A DNA stretch of 15,520 nt. Origin: DATLTV01 sp035533375. Lineage in GTDB: Bacteria > Patescibacteriota > Minisyncoccia > UBA6257 > 2-01-FULL-56-20. Within the stretch, counting starts at the first letter, position 1; each line of letters opens with the position of its first letter. Under the pieces are notes generated by a model that was not told where the DNA came from, did not search any database, and worked only from the letters and a program-made list of their open reading frames with translations. Positions 6,469-11,767 of this stretch are shown here, piece after piece. Location: contig DATLTV010000024.1 in NCBI GenBank assembly GCA_035533375.1, positions 1 to 15,520 on the forward strand. The letters run 5' to 3'. The position numbers and the translations under genes were made by a program.

Positions 6469-6795
6469 ATGAAACATCGTTCTCTCCGAGTCAGTAAGTT
6501 AATACGCGAAGAACTTGCGAAGATCATCCTGCGCGAGTTCGAGTTCCCCGGCGCTTTAGTGACGATCACGGAGGTCGAGGTCGCGGATAAGCTTGAGTCG
6601 GCGAAAGTGCTCGTGAGCGTGATTCCCTCGAAGTCCGCTGTGGGCGTCATGAGAAAACTGGGAGCGTCGGCGGGCGAATTACAGCACCTGCTCCTCAAAA
6701 AAGTGAATATCAAGCCGATGCCGCGGATCGTCTTCGAACTTGATCATGGGCCGGAAAACGCGGCGGTGGTGGAAAAGAAGTTATTGGGCGAATAA
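6469..6795 (+). CDS. rbfA: Ribosome-binding factor A
   Basis: 108 aa, a single KH-type domain protein that binds the 30S subunit and helps mature the 16S rRNA 5' end. The RbfA pattern is clear: RVSKLIREELAKII (about 7-20), VTITEVEVADKLESAKVLVSV (about 31-51, in two halves TITEVEVADKL and ESAKVLVSV), and the C-terminal PRIVFELDHGPENAAVVEKKL (about 84-104, in halves). infB-rbfA is a widely conserved order. The upstream TTG at 6424 would encode the repeat array and is rejected in favour of the ATG at 6469. No Shine-Dalgarno: the start directly follows the repeat tail CGAGCTATC. Confidence 0.92.
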   Translation: MKHRSLRVSKLIREELAKIILREFEFPGALVTITEVEVADKLESAKVLVSVIPSKSAVGVMRKLGASAGELQHLLLKKVNIKPMPRIVFELDHGPENAAVVEKKLLGE

Positions 6796-6818
6796 AAAGC
6801 CACCCGTTAAGGGGTGGC
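6794..6818 (-). terminator. Intrinsic terminator of the minus-strand gene 6807-7310
   Basis: On the minus strand GCCACCC (6818-6812), loop, GGGTGGC (6805-6799), then five T (complement of 6794-6798). The stop codon of the minus gene lies in the loop. It also sits directly after the rbfA stop, between convergent genes. Confidence 0.7.
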
Positions 6819-7310
6819 GGCGAGCTGTTTCTCGTAGATGCGGGCCGTGTTGCGGATTTCAATAAGGAGTTGTTCGATGGTCCAGCCCGATGACAGACGA
6901 TGGATCCGATCGTGCACGACGAGTCCGAGTTCGCTGTCGCGCTGTACTTCATGAGGTATGCCGAGGCGGAGCATTTCCATCCGTAACCGTTCGGCATTTT
7001 CGCTTCCGTCGTCACGAAGCGTGAGCTTCGGATTCCATCGATGCCAGTGGCAAGCGACACCATCGGATTCATTTTCGAGGCCGAGCCCTTTCGCGATTTT
7101 CTCGGCGTTTTCGAACGATGCCTGCTCGATCTCGAAGATCGGCACGCCGCCGCCGCCGTCGTTCGCCCAGAAACGGATTTTCCGTTCGGCGGGGTCATAG
7201 TCCAAGTAGTAAGACGATTTCTTGAGAAGGCTTTTTAAATGGCGCGGCGCAATCGTGATATTGCCGATCGTGCTCGTCGTGATTCCGTCCATCTGCAGTG
7301 TATCGATCAT
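6807..7310 (-). CDS. Conserved-looking hypothetical protein, unrecognised
   Basis: 167 aa, soluble, with no signal or membrane segment. The gene is well supported: GGAGG (CCTCC at 7317-7321) lies 6 nt before the ATG and an intrinsic terminator overlaps the stop. Visible blocks are an N-terminal part ending in LKKSSYYLDYDPAERKIRFW, a glycine turn (NDGGGGVPIFEIE, about 50-62), HWHRWNPKLTLRDDGSENAE (about 87-106), and a C-terminal part with VVHDRIHRLSSGWTIEQLL that could be helical. His and Trp in HWHRW could bind metal or nucleic acid, but that is only a guess. I do not recognise a family. Confidence 0.75.
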   Translation of the reverse strand: MIDTLQMDGITTSTIGNITIAPRHLKSLLKKSSYYLDYDPAERKIRFWANDGGGGVPIFEIEQASFENAEKIAKGLGLENESDGVACHWHRWNPKLTLRDDGSENAERLRMEMLRLGIPHEVQRDSELGLVVHDRIHRLSSGWTIEQLLIEIRNTARIYEKQLAATP

Positions 7311-7392
7311 TTCTGTCCTCCGCTACTACTTTAAACTGCTAGGGGAGAGCATATTCCAAAAAAGCGCATTTGTCGAGCGGTTCGTTCCCGCA

Positions 7393-7421
7393 TTGAAAAA
7401 CGGCCGATAAATCCTTAGAAT
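7393..7421 (+). promoter_or_regulatory. Sigma70-type promoter of the interrupted tRNA locus
   Basis: TTGAAA (7393-7398), 17 nt, TAGAAT (7416-7421). Expected start about 7428, two bases before the tRNA-like 5' end at 7430. It may drive the tRNA fragment, the GIY-YIG gene and tRNA-Cys as one transcript, since nothing terminator-like lies between them except the palindrome. Confidence 0.6.
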
Positions 7422-7429
7422 GTGGACAA

Positions 7430-7502
7430 GGGCCACGTAGCCAAGCGGTAAGGCGAGGGTCTGTCCCGCTACGCGGGATCCCGCATAGCGGGACAAAACC
7501 AA
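7430..7502 (+). pseudogene. Truncated tRNA-Cys-like gene interrupted in the anticodon loop
   Basis: GGGCCAC (7430-7436) looks like an acceptor strand, GCCAAGCGGTAAGGC (7440-7454) is a normal D arm, and GAGGGTCTG (7455-7463) begins an anticodon arm. After a 30-34-bp palindrome, CAAAACC (7494-7500) continues as expected for a tRNA-Cys loop (GGTCTG plus CAAAACC, as in the intact gene downstream). The remaining 3' half, with a GTGGCCC acceptor strand and T arm, is absent. tRNA-Gln is an alternative for the D arm, but the loop fits Cys better. Confidence 0.6.
7462..7495. repeat. 34-bp near-perfect palindrome inside the tRNA anticodon loop
   Basis: TGTCCCGCTACGCGGGA followed by TCCCGCATAGCGGGACA is self-complementary except for one C-A mismatch. 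Its ends share TG and CA with the tRNA, so the insertion point is ambiguous by about two bases on each side, around anticodon bases 34-35. Confidence 0.85.
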
Positions 7503-7515
7503 ACATATATATCAT

Positions 7516-7761
7516 GTGTATTTTTTATCGAATCTGAAGAATGACGATATATATGTCGGGTCGACTGCCAATCTTGAACGTAGGGTTGCATTACATAACG
7601 CGGGCAGGGTAAAATCGACAAAGTTTTATGGACCGTGGCGGCTTTTGGGAAGCGAGGGGTATAATTCAAGGAGCGGGGCGGTCTGTCGAGAAAAGTTTTT
7701 GAAGTCGCATCAGCAGAAGGAGATATTGAAGAGGAGATATGGCGCCGTGGCGAAGTGGTAA
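7516..7761 (+). CDS. Small GIY-YIG nuclease-domain protein
   Basis: 81 aa from the GTG at 7516, the usual size of stand-alone UvrC/YhbQ-type GIY-YIG proteins. Seen: VYF near the start (the GIY position), IYVGSTANLERRVALHNAGR (about 12-31) with the YVG motif, catalytic-type Arg and a His, KSTKFYGPWRLL (about 34-45), and REKFLKS (about 59-65) with the expected Glu. The in-frame codons before the GTG (ATA TAT CAT) look like the usual start of the domain, so a few N-terminal residues may be missing or a non-ATG codon used. No Shine-Dalgarno. Residues 75-81 and the stop codon are encoded by the 5' part of tRNA-Cys. Possible roles are DNA repair or homing; the domain alone does not decide. Confidence 0.75.
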   Translation: MYFLSNLKNDDIYVGSTANLERRVALHNAGRVKSTKFYGPWRLLGSEGYNSRSGAVCREKFLKSHQQKEILKRRYGAVAKW

Positions 7762-7812
7762 CGCAGCGGTCTGCAAAACCGCAATGCGAGGGTTCGATTC
7801 CCTCCGGCGCCT
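7741..7812 (+). tRNA. tRNA-Cys (GCA)
   Basis: Acceptor GGCGCCG (7741-7747) pairs with CGGCGCC (7805-7811), discriminator T. D arm, anticodon arm GCGGT-CTGCAAA-ACCGC giving anticodon GCA, and T arm GAGGGTTCGATTCCCTC are all regular. CCA is not encoded. The first 21 nt overlap the end of the GIY-YIG reading frame. Confidence 0.95.
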
Positions 7813-7828
7813 CAAGGTTATCTCTGTC

Positions 7829-7935
7829 TCGCTTCGCGAGCTCGAAGTGCCACAAGGTACATCTCCGCCCTTGCTTCGTGACCTCGCGGGAGTTGGCCGA
7901 TATTGCGGCCCATGGTATTTTTGAGATGAGTTCTA
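7829..7935 (+). repeat. Dispersed repeat, copy B
   Basis: Matches 2438-2542 with substitutions and small indels and ends in TTGAGATGAGTTCTAG. The left half of the 2303-2540 element, including the left inverted repeat, is missing. It fills the gap between tRNA-Cys and tRNA-Leu. Confidence 0.8.
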
Positions 7936-7946
7936 GCGGATAATAT
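7919..7946 (+). promoter_or_regulatory. Possible tRNA-Leu promoter formed by the repeat end
   Basis: TTTTGA (7919-7924), 16 nt, TAATAT (7941-7946), with an expected start about 3 nt before the tRNA. The -35 part lies in the repeat end. TTGAGA (7921-7926) would leave only 14 nt to the same -10. Confidence 0.35.
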
Positions 7947-7955
7947 CGGACGAAT

Positions 7956-8041
7956 GCCCGGGTGGCGGAATGGTTTACGCAGAGGACTTAAAATCCTTGA
8001 CCCGAAAGGGTTTGTGGGTTCGACTCCCACCCCGGGCACCA
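7956..8041 (+). tRNA. tRNA-Leu (UAA), CCA encoded
   Basis: Acceptor GCCCGGG (7956-7962) pairs with CCCGGGC (8031-8037); discriminator A then CCA (8039-8041). Anticodon loop CTTAAAA gives TAA. The long variable arm with CCCGAAAGGG is class II, as expected for Leu. T arm GTGGGTTCGACTCCCAC is regular. Confidence 0.95.
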
Positions 8042-8072
8042 TTTCGCTGAAGTTACGCAGTGCACAACACGA

Positions 8073-8120
8073 TTCGTTGCATTTTCTGCGATCGCAGAAA
8101 ATGCAACGAAATCAAATTTT
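8073..8120 (+). terminator. 38-bp perfect palindrome with T-run after tRNA-Leu
   Basis: 8073-8110 is a perfect inverted repeat centred on GCGATCGC: TTCGTTGCATTTTCTGCGA then its complement. ATCAAATTTTTT follows, so on the plus strand it resembles an intrinsic terminator for tRNA-Leu. It ends 15 nt before the next ATG and could also affect that gene's translation. Confidence 0.65.
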
Positions 8121-8125
8121 TTCGC

Positions 8126-8977
8126 ATGAATGACCCAGAAGTAATCTACGAAGAAAAGGATTTTATCGTTATAAACAAGCCCGCCGGGATGCAGGTGCAT
8201 CCGGCGCGAATTTCCGCCCCAAAGAAGGCCGGCAAACCGAATCCGGCCAACGAGCCAACGAGCCAACGAGCCAACGAGCCAACGCTTGTTGACTGGCTGA
8301 TCCAAAAATATCCCGAGGTAAAAACGGTGGGGGACGATCCGGCGACGCGGCCGGGGATCGTGCACCGACTCGACAAGGAAACATCGGGCGTCATGCTCGT
8401 CGCGAGGACACAGGAAGGATTTGAATATCTGAAGTCGCTTTTCGCGGGGCGAAATATTGCAAAAACCTATCTCGCGCTGGTCTCCGGAAAAGTCGTGCCG
8501 GCTTCGGGCGTCATTAATAAACCCATCGGCATTATAAATGGGACGCTCAAAAGAAGCGTTCGTTCCGAAAAAATGGCGAAGGAGGCGGTGACGGAATATA
8601 GGGTTATCTCAAATCTCAAAACTCAAATCTCAAAACTCTCCGTCGAAATGGAAAATCTCAAACCGGGCGAATTTACCCTTCTCGAGGTCATGCCGAAAAC
8701 GGGACGGACGCACCAGATACGCGTACACCTCGCAAGCATCGGGCATCCGATCGTCGGCGACAAATTGTACGGACCGAAACAACGAAAAGCCAATAAGCCA
8801 ATAAGCCAACGAGTCAACGAGCCAAATCTGGCCAACGAGCCAACGAGCCAACGAGCCAACGAGCCCGTGACCCCCCGTCTCATGCTCCACGCGGCATCGA
8901 TCGAATTTGTTACTAAAGAAGGAAAGCGGATGCGGTTCGACGCCGAACCGCCGGAGGGGCTTCGGGACGGGTTCTAA
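8126..8977 (+). CDS. RluA-family RNA pseudouridine synthase with repeat-encoded loop insertions
   Basis: 283 aa. It isomerises uridine to pseudouridine in rRNA or tRNA; the target site cannot be told. Motifs: DFIVINKPAGMQVHP (about 14-28), RPGIVHRLDKETSGVMLVAR (about 75-94) with the catalytic Asp83, KTYLALVSG, and GRTHQIRVHLASIGHPIVGD (about 193-212). There is no S4 domain before the catalytic domain, unlike RluD. Two low-complexity stretches encoded by GCCAACGA repeats interrupt it, about residues 41-54 (ANEPTSQR repeats) and 222-246; both fall where family members have loops, so the fold is probably intact. The GTG at 8060 would read through the terminator palindrome; the ATG at 8126 is preferred. 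Confidence 0.88.
   Translation: MNDPEVIYEEKDFIVINKPAGMQVHPARISAPKKAGKPNPANEPTSQRANEPTLVDWLIQKYPEVKTVGDDPATRPGIVHRLDKETSGVMLVARTQEGFEYLKSLFAGRNIAKTYLALVSGKVVPASGVINKPIGIINGTLKRSVRSEKMAKEAVTEYRVISNLKTQISKLSVEMENLKPGEFTLLEVMPKTGRTHQIRVHLASIGHPIVGDKLYGPKQRKANKPISQRVNEPNLANEPTSQRANEPVTPRLMLHAASIEFVTKEGKRMRFDAEPPEGLRDGF
8246..8285 (+). repeat. 8-bp tandem repeat GCCAACGA x5 inside the RluA-family gene
   Basis: Four exact GCCAACGA units (8246-8277) and GCCAACGC. Since 8 is not a multiple of 3, three units encode an 8-residue peptide period (ANEPTSQR). The same unit occurs before pilB and pilC. Confidence 0.95.
8789..8862 (+). repeat. Second 8-bp repeat array inside the RluA-family gene
   Basis: GCCAATAA x2 (8789-8804), GCCAACGA, GTCAACGA (8805-8820), a 10-nt interruption, then GCCAACGA x4 (8831-8862). 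The reading frame is kept throughout. Confidence 0.93.
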
Positions 8978-9014
8978 CTCCTGGGAGGAAAGGCCGAATC
9001 TGCGCTATCCACAG

Positions 9015-9024
9015 CCCCCCCCCC
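9015..9024 (+). repeat. C10 homopolymer at the -35 position of the pilin promoter
   Basis: Ten consecutive C. A 17-nt spacer before the -10 at 9038 would place the -35 hexamer at 9015-9020, inside the tract, so a change in tract length would alter promoter spacing or upstream contacts. Confidence 0.8.
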
Positions 9025-9034
9025 GAAGGCAATG

Positions 9035-9043
9035 TGCTATACT
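9035..9043 (+). promoter_or_regulatory. Extended -10 promoter of the pilin gene
   Basis: TGCTATACT: a TG one base before TATACT (9038-9043). No TTGACA-like -35 exists; the C10 tract is there instead. Expected start about 9050, giving a leader of about 39 nt with AAGGT (9076-9080) as a weak Shine-Dalgarno 8 nt before the ATG. Confidence 0.55.
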
Positions 9044-9088
9044 AAAAAAGTCGAAAAATAAGCGTTAAATAAAAAAAGGTATAAAAAC

Positions 9089-9706
9089 ATGCATCGCATA
9101 TTAACCAAGTCGAACAAAAAGGGCTTCACGCTCATCGAACTGTTGGTCGTGATCGCGATTATCGCCATTCTCTTCGTGGTCGTCTTACTCACTTTGAATC
9201 CTGCGGAACTGCTCCGCCAGGCGAGGGACTCGAACAGGGTTTCGGACATGGGAACCATGAAGAGCGCGATCTCTTTGTATCTCGCCGACGTTACGACCCC
9301 TTCACTCGGCACGTACGGGGTTCTATATCTAAACAGTGGTGCCACCGCCGCAACGACCCCTTATATATACGTCGCAGGTACTCCGACAACATGGGGATAC
9401 AAGGCGGGAGCCGTTGCCTCGACTCTTGTTGGCACCTCCACGACCCAACGAAACGTGGATGACACCGGCTGGATCCCCGTGAATTTCAGCGGCATCAGTT
9501 CCGGCTCTCCGATCGGTAACTTGCCAGTCGATCCCTTGTCCACGGCGTCGAATACTTATGCGTATGCCGCGAGTTCCACGTCTTTCAAGCTTTCGACCAA
9601 GATGGAAAGCTCGAAGTTCAGTTATGGGGGTACGGGCGATGTCGTTTCGACTGACGGCGGCAACAGCACGACCACCTACGAAGAAGGGACGTTGCTTACG
9701 ATGTAG
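9089..9706 (+). CDS. Type IV pilin / pseudopilin
   Basis: 205 aa. A class III signal peptide, with KKG before FTLIELLVVIAIIAILF, gives a prepilin-peptidase cut after Gly12, Phe as +1 and Glu at +5 (Glu17). The hydrophobic helix (13-37) leads into LNPAELLRQARDSNRVSDM, a continuation typical of CPR pilins, and a Thr/Ser/Gly-rich globular part. The protein would be cut, inserted in the membrane and polymerised or incorporated by PilB and PilC encoded just downstream. It has its own promoter and a strong terminator, so it is a single transcription unit, as is common for a major pilin; whether it is the major subunit is inferred. Confidence 0.9.
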   Translation: MHRILTKSNKKGFTLIELLVVIAIIAILFVVVLLTLNPAELLRQARDSNRVSDMGTMKSAISLYLADVTTPSLGTYGVLYLNSGATAATTPYIYVAGTPTTWGYKAGAVASTLVGTSTTQRNVDDTGWIPVNFSGISSGSPIGNLPVDPLSTASNTYAYAASSTSFKLSTKMESSKFSYGGTGDVVSTDGGNSTTTYEEGTLLTM

Positions 9707-9730
9707 TATCCGGTTTCCCGATCTCGGAAA

Positions 9731-9762
9731 AAACGCTCCGACTGCAATCGGAGCGTTTTTTT
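9731..9762 (+). terminator. Strong intrinsic terminator after the pilin gene
   Basis: AAACGCTCCGA (9731-9741), loop CTGCAA, TCGGAGCGTTT (9748-9758) and a T-run to 9762. Perfect 11-bp stem. Confidence 0.92.
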
Positions 9763-9780
9763 GGTATCATTAAGAAAAGC

Positions 9781-9925
9781 TTGTTAGCTCTTTAGCTCGT
9801 TAGCGCCGAAATCATCGCAATGGATTTCTCGCGTTTAGTTCGTTAGCAAATCCACATAAGGATGGCCAACGAGCCAACGAGCCAACGAGCTAACGAGCCA
9901 ACGAGCTAACGAGCCAACGAGCTAT
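9781..9925. repeat. Intercistronic inverted-repeat element, copy 2 (before pilB)
   Basis: Left arm TTTAGCTCGTTAGC (9791-9804), then a hairpin built from GAAATC (9808-9813) and GATTTC (9823-9828) with flanking GCG and CGC, then TTAGTTCGTTAGC (9835-9847). The right part is seven GCYAACGA units (9865-9920) and the tail GCTAT leading into TATG of pilB. GCTAACGAGCTA on the right is the reverse complement of TAGCTCGTTAGC on the left. Confidence 0.85.
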
Positions 9926-9926
9926 T

Positions 9927-11642
9927 ATGCGCCTTCCACTTCCCCCCGCACAAATCAAAAAGCTGCTCGTCGACGAGAACCTGATCGCCCCCGATCGGTT
10001 CGACAAGCTTTTCGCCGAAGCGGAGCGCAAGAACCAGGGCATCCTCGAAGTGCTCGTTGCCGAACAAGTGGTCGATGGAAAATACCTGAACGGGATCGTG
10101 GCAAAAGCGCTCGGCGTCGAGGTCGCTGATTTTTCGGAAAAATCGCTCGACAAAGAAATGGTGCGGGTGCTGCCGGAGGACGTCGCGCGGCAGAGGCAGG
10201 TGATCATCTTCAACCGCGAAGCGAACGGCGTCTACGACATCGCCATGGTCGATCCGTCCGACCTTGAAACGATCGAATTCGTTTCACAGCGGCTCAAAGC
10301 GCGCGTGAAACCGTTTCTTGCGACGCCCGAAGACCTGAACCGCGGATTTTCGGTCTATGGTTATGAACTCGGCCAGGATTTCAAGCGGCTGATCGAGGAG
10401 AACGTCCGCGCGTCCTTGTCGGGCCAGGCGAAGACGGCCGAAGAGGCGGCGACGCAGCTCCCGATTGTCGGCATCATCGACAACATTCTTTCCTACGCAA
10501 TCGCGTCGCGGGCGTCGGATATTCACATCGAGATCCTCGAAGACACGACGCTTATCCGCTACCGCATCGACGGCATTCTCTACGAGATCATGAGCATTCC
10601 GAAGACGATCCACCAGGCGATCGTCGCCCGCATCAAGATCCTTTCAGGCCTGAAGATCGACGAGCACATGCGGCCGCAGGACGGCCGGTTCCGCGAATCG
10701 CTCGTGAACCAGGCGATCGACGTCCGCGTTTCGATCATGCCCACCTATTACGGGGAGAAAGTCGAAATGCGTCTGCTCGAGTCGTCGCAGAAGCATCTTT
10801 CGCTCGAGGAGCTCGGCATGGGCCCGGATGTCGCGAGGATCGTCAGGCAAAATCTGAAGAGCGCGTACGGCATGCTCATTTCCTGCGGCCCCACGGGATC
10901 CGGCAAAACGACGACACTGTACGCTTTGATGAATCTCGTGAACAAGCCGCAGGTGAACATCACGACGATCGAGGACCCGATCGAGTACAACATGAAATAC
11001 ATCAACCAGACGCAGATCAATCCGCAGGCGGGCGTGACTTTCGCATCGGGCTTGCGCGCGCTCCTGCGGCAGGACCCGAATATCATCATGGTCGGTGAGA
11101 TTCGCGATGCGGAGACGGCCGGCATCGCCGTGCAAGCGGCGCTCACGGGCCACTTGCTCATGTCTTCGCTCCACACGAACGACGCGCCGACGGCAGTGCC
11201 GCGGCTGTTCGACCTCGAAGTGCCGCCGTTTCTTGTTTCTTCGGTGCTGAACCTCGTCGTCGCGCAACGGCTCGTGCGGAAGATCTGCCAAACGTGCGCG
11301 TTTTCCTATGAATACGGCGAAGAGATCACGAAGGTCATCAATGATCAGCTCGCGGCGCTCGATATTCCCGTGGGCAATGCGAAATTGCCGAAGATCATGT
11401 ATCGCGGCAAGGGCTGTTCCTCCTGCGGCATGACCGGCTACCGCGGCCGCATCGGCATCTACGAGGTCATCGAGGCGACCGACAAAATAAAGAAAATCAT
11501 CGCCGATCCCGGGTTCAGCCTGGCGAACCTCCGCTCCGAAGGCCGCGCGGAGGGGATGAAAACGATGTTCGAGGACGGGCTCGAGAAGGTGGAGCTTGCG
11601 CTTACGACGATCGAGGAAGTGCTGAGGGTGATCAGGGAATAG
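9927..11642 (+). CDS. pilB: Type IV pilus assembly ATPase PilB
   Basis: 571 aa, a GspE/PilB secretion ATPase. An N-terminal MshEN-like part (about 1-145) is followed by the ATPase: Walker A GPTGSGKTTT (321-330), Asp-box region TTIEDPIEYN (about 349-358), Walker B-type IIMVGEIRDAETAG (about 386-399), His box SLHTND (414-419). The zinc-binding tetracysteine is complete: C454-x2-C457 and C497-x2-C500. It hydrolyses ATP in the cytoplasm to drive pilin extraction and assembly on PilC. PilB is preferred to a retraction ATPase because of the N-terminal domain and the Cys motif. The ATG at 9927 directly follows the repeat element and has no Shine-Dalgarno. Confidence 0.95.
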   Translation: MRLPLPPAQIKKLLVDENLIAPDRFDKLFAEAERKNQGILEVLVAEQVVDGKYLNGIVAKALGVEVADFSEKSLDKEMVRVLPEDVARQRQVIIFNREANGVYDIAMVDPSDLETIEFVSQRLKARVKPFLATPEDLNRGFSVYGYELGQDFKRLIEENVRASLSGQAKTAEEAATQLPIVGIIDNILSYAIASRASDIHIEILEDTTLIRYRIDGILYEIMSIPKTIHQAIVARIKILSGLKIDEHMRPQDGRFRESLVNQAIDVRVSIMPTYYGEKVEMRLLESSQKHLSLEELGMGPDVARIVRQNLKSAYGMLISCGPTGSGKTTTLYALMNLVNKPQVNITTIEDPIEYNMKYINQTQINPQAGVTFASGLRALLRQDPNIIMVGEIRDAETAGIAVQAALTGHLLMSSLHTNDAPTAVPRLFDLEVPPFLVSSVLNLVVAQRLVRKICQTCAFSYEYGEEITKVINDQLAALDIPVGNAKLPKIMYRGKGCSSCGMTGYRGRIGIYEVIEATDKIKKIIADPGFSLANLRSEGRAEGMKTMFEDGLEKVELALTTIEEVLRVIRE

Positions 11643-11766
11643 TTCGTTAGCGCAAGAAATCAATGCGATAGATTTCTTGCGTTTAGCTCGTTGGCTCGTT
11701 AGCAAAATGGTAAGATATAAAAGTAAATTATTAACGAGCTAAAAAGCTAGCGAGCCAACGAGCTAT
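11639..11766. repeat. Intercistronic inverted-repeat element, copy 3 (pilB-pilC)
   Basis: The pilB stop TAG is the first part of the left arm ATAGTTCGTTAGCG (11639-11652). A perfect 11-bp hairpin follows, CGCAAGAAATC (11651-11661) with GATTTCTTGCG (11671-11681), loop AATGCGATA. Then come TTTAGCTCGTTGGCTCGTTAGC (11682-11703, in halves), an AT-rich stretch, TTAACGAGCTA, and GCCAACGAGCTAT running into TATG of pilC. Confidence 0.88.
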
Positions 11767-11767
11767 T

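Noticed and set aside
7818..8042. Minus-strand ORF with GVGVEPTNPFGSRILSPLRK
   Set aside because: This peptide is the antisense of tRNA-Leu, a well-known annotation artefact. The frame at 7469-7855 (EGIEPSHCGFADRCVTTSP) is likewise the antisense of tRNA-Cys.
8060..8125. Upstream GTG start for the RluA-family protein
   Set aside because: It would encode the perfect terminator palindrome and adds residues unlike the family; the ATG at 8126 precedes the first conserved block at the normal distance.
8146..8890. Minus-strand ORFs rich in SLARWLVG repeats
   Set aside because: They are translations of the reverse complement of GCCAACGA arrays inside the RluA-family gene, which has clear motifs on the plus strand.
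6357..11766. CRISPR array as an explanation for the GCCAACGA and GCTTACGA repeats
   Set aside because: The 8-bp units are directly tandem without spacers, and no cas genes are present.
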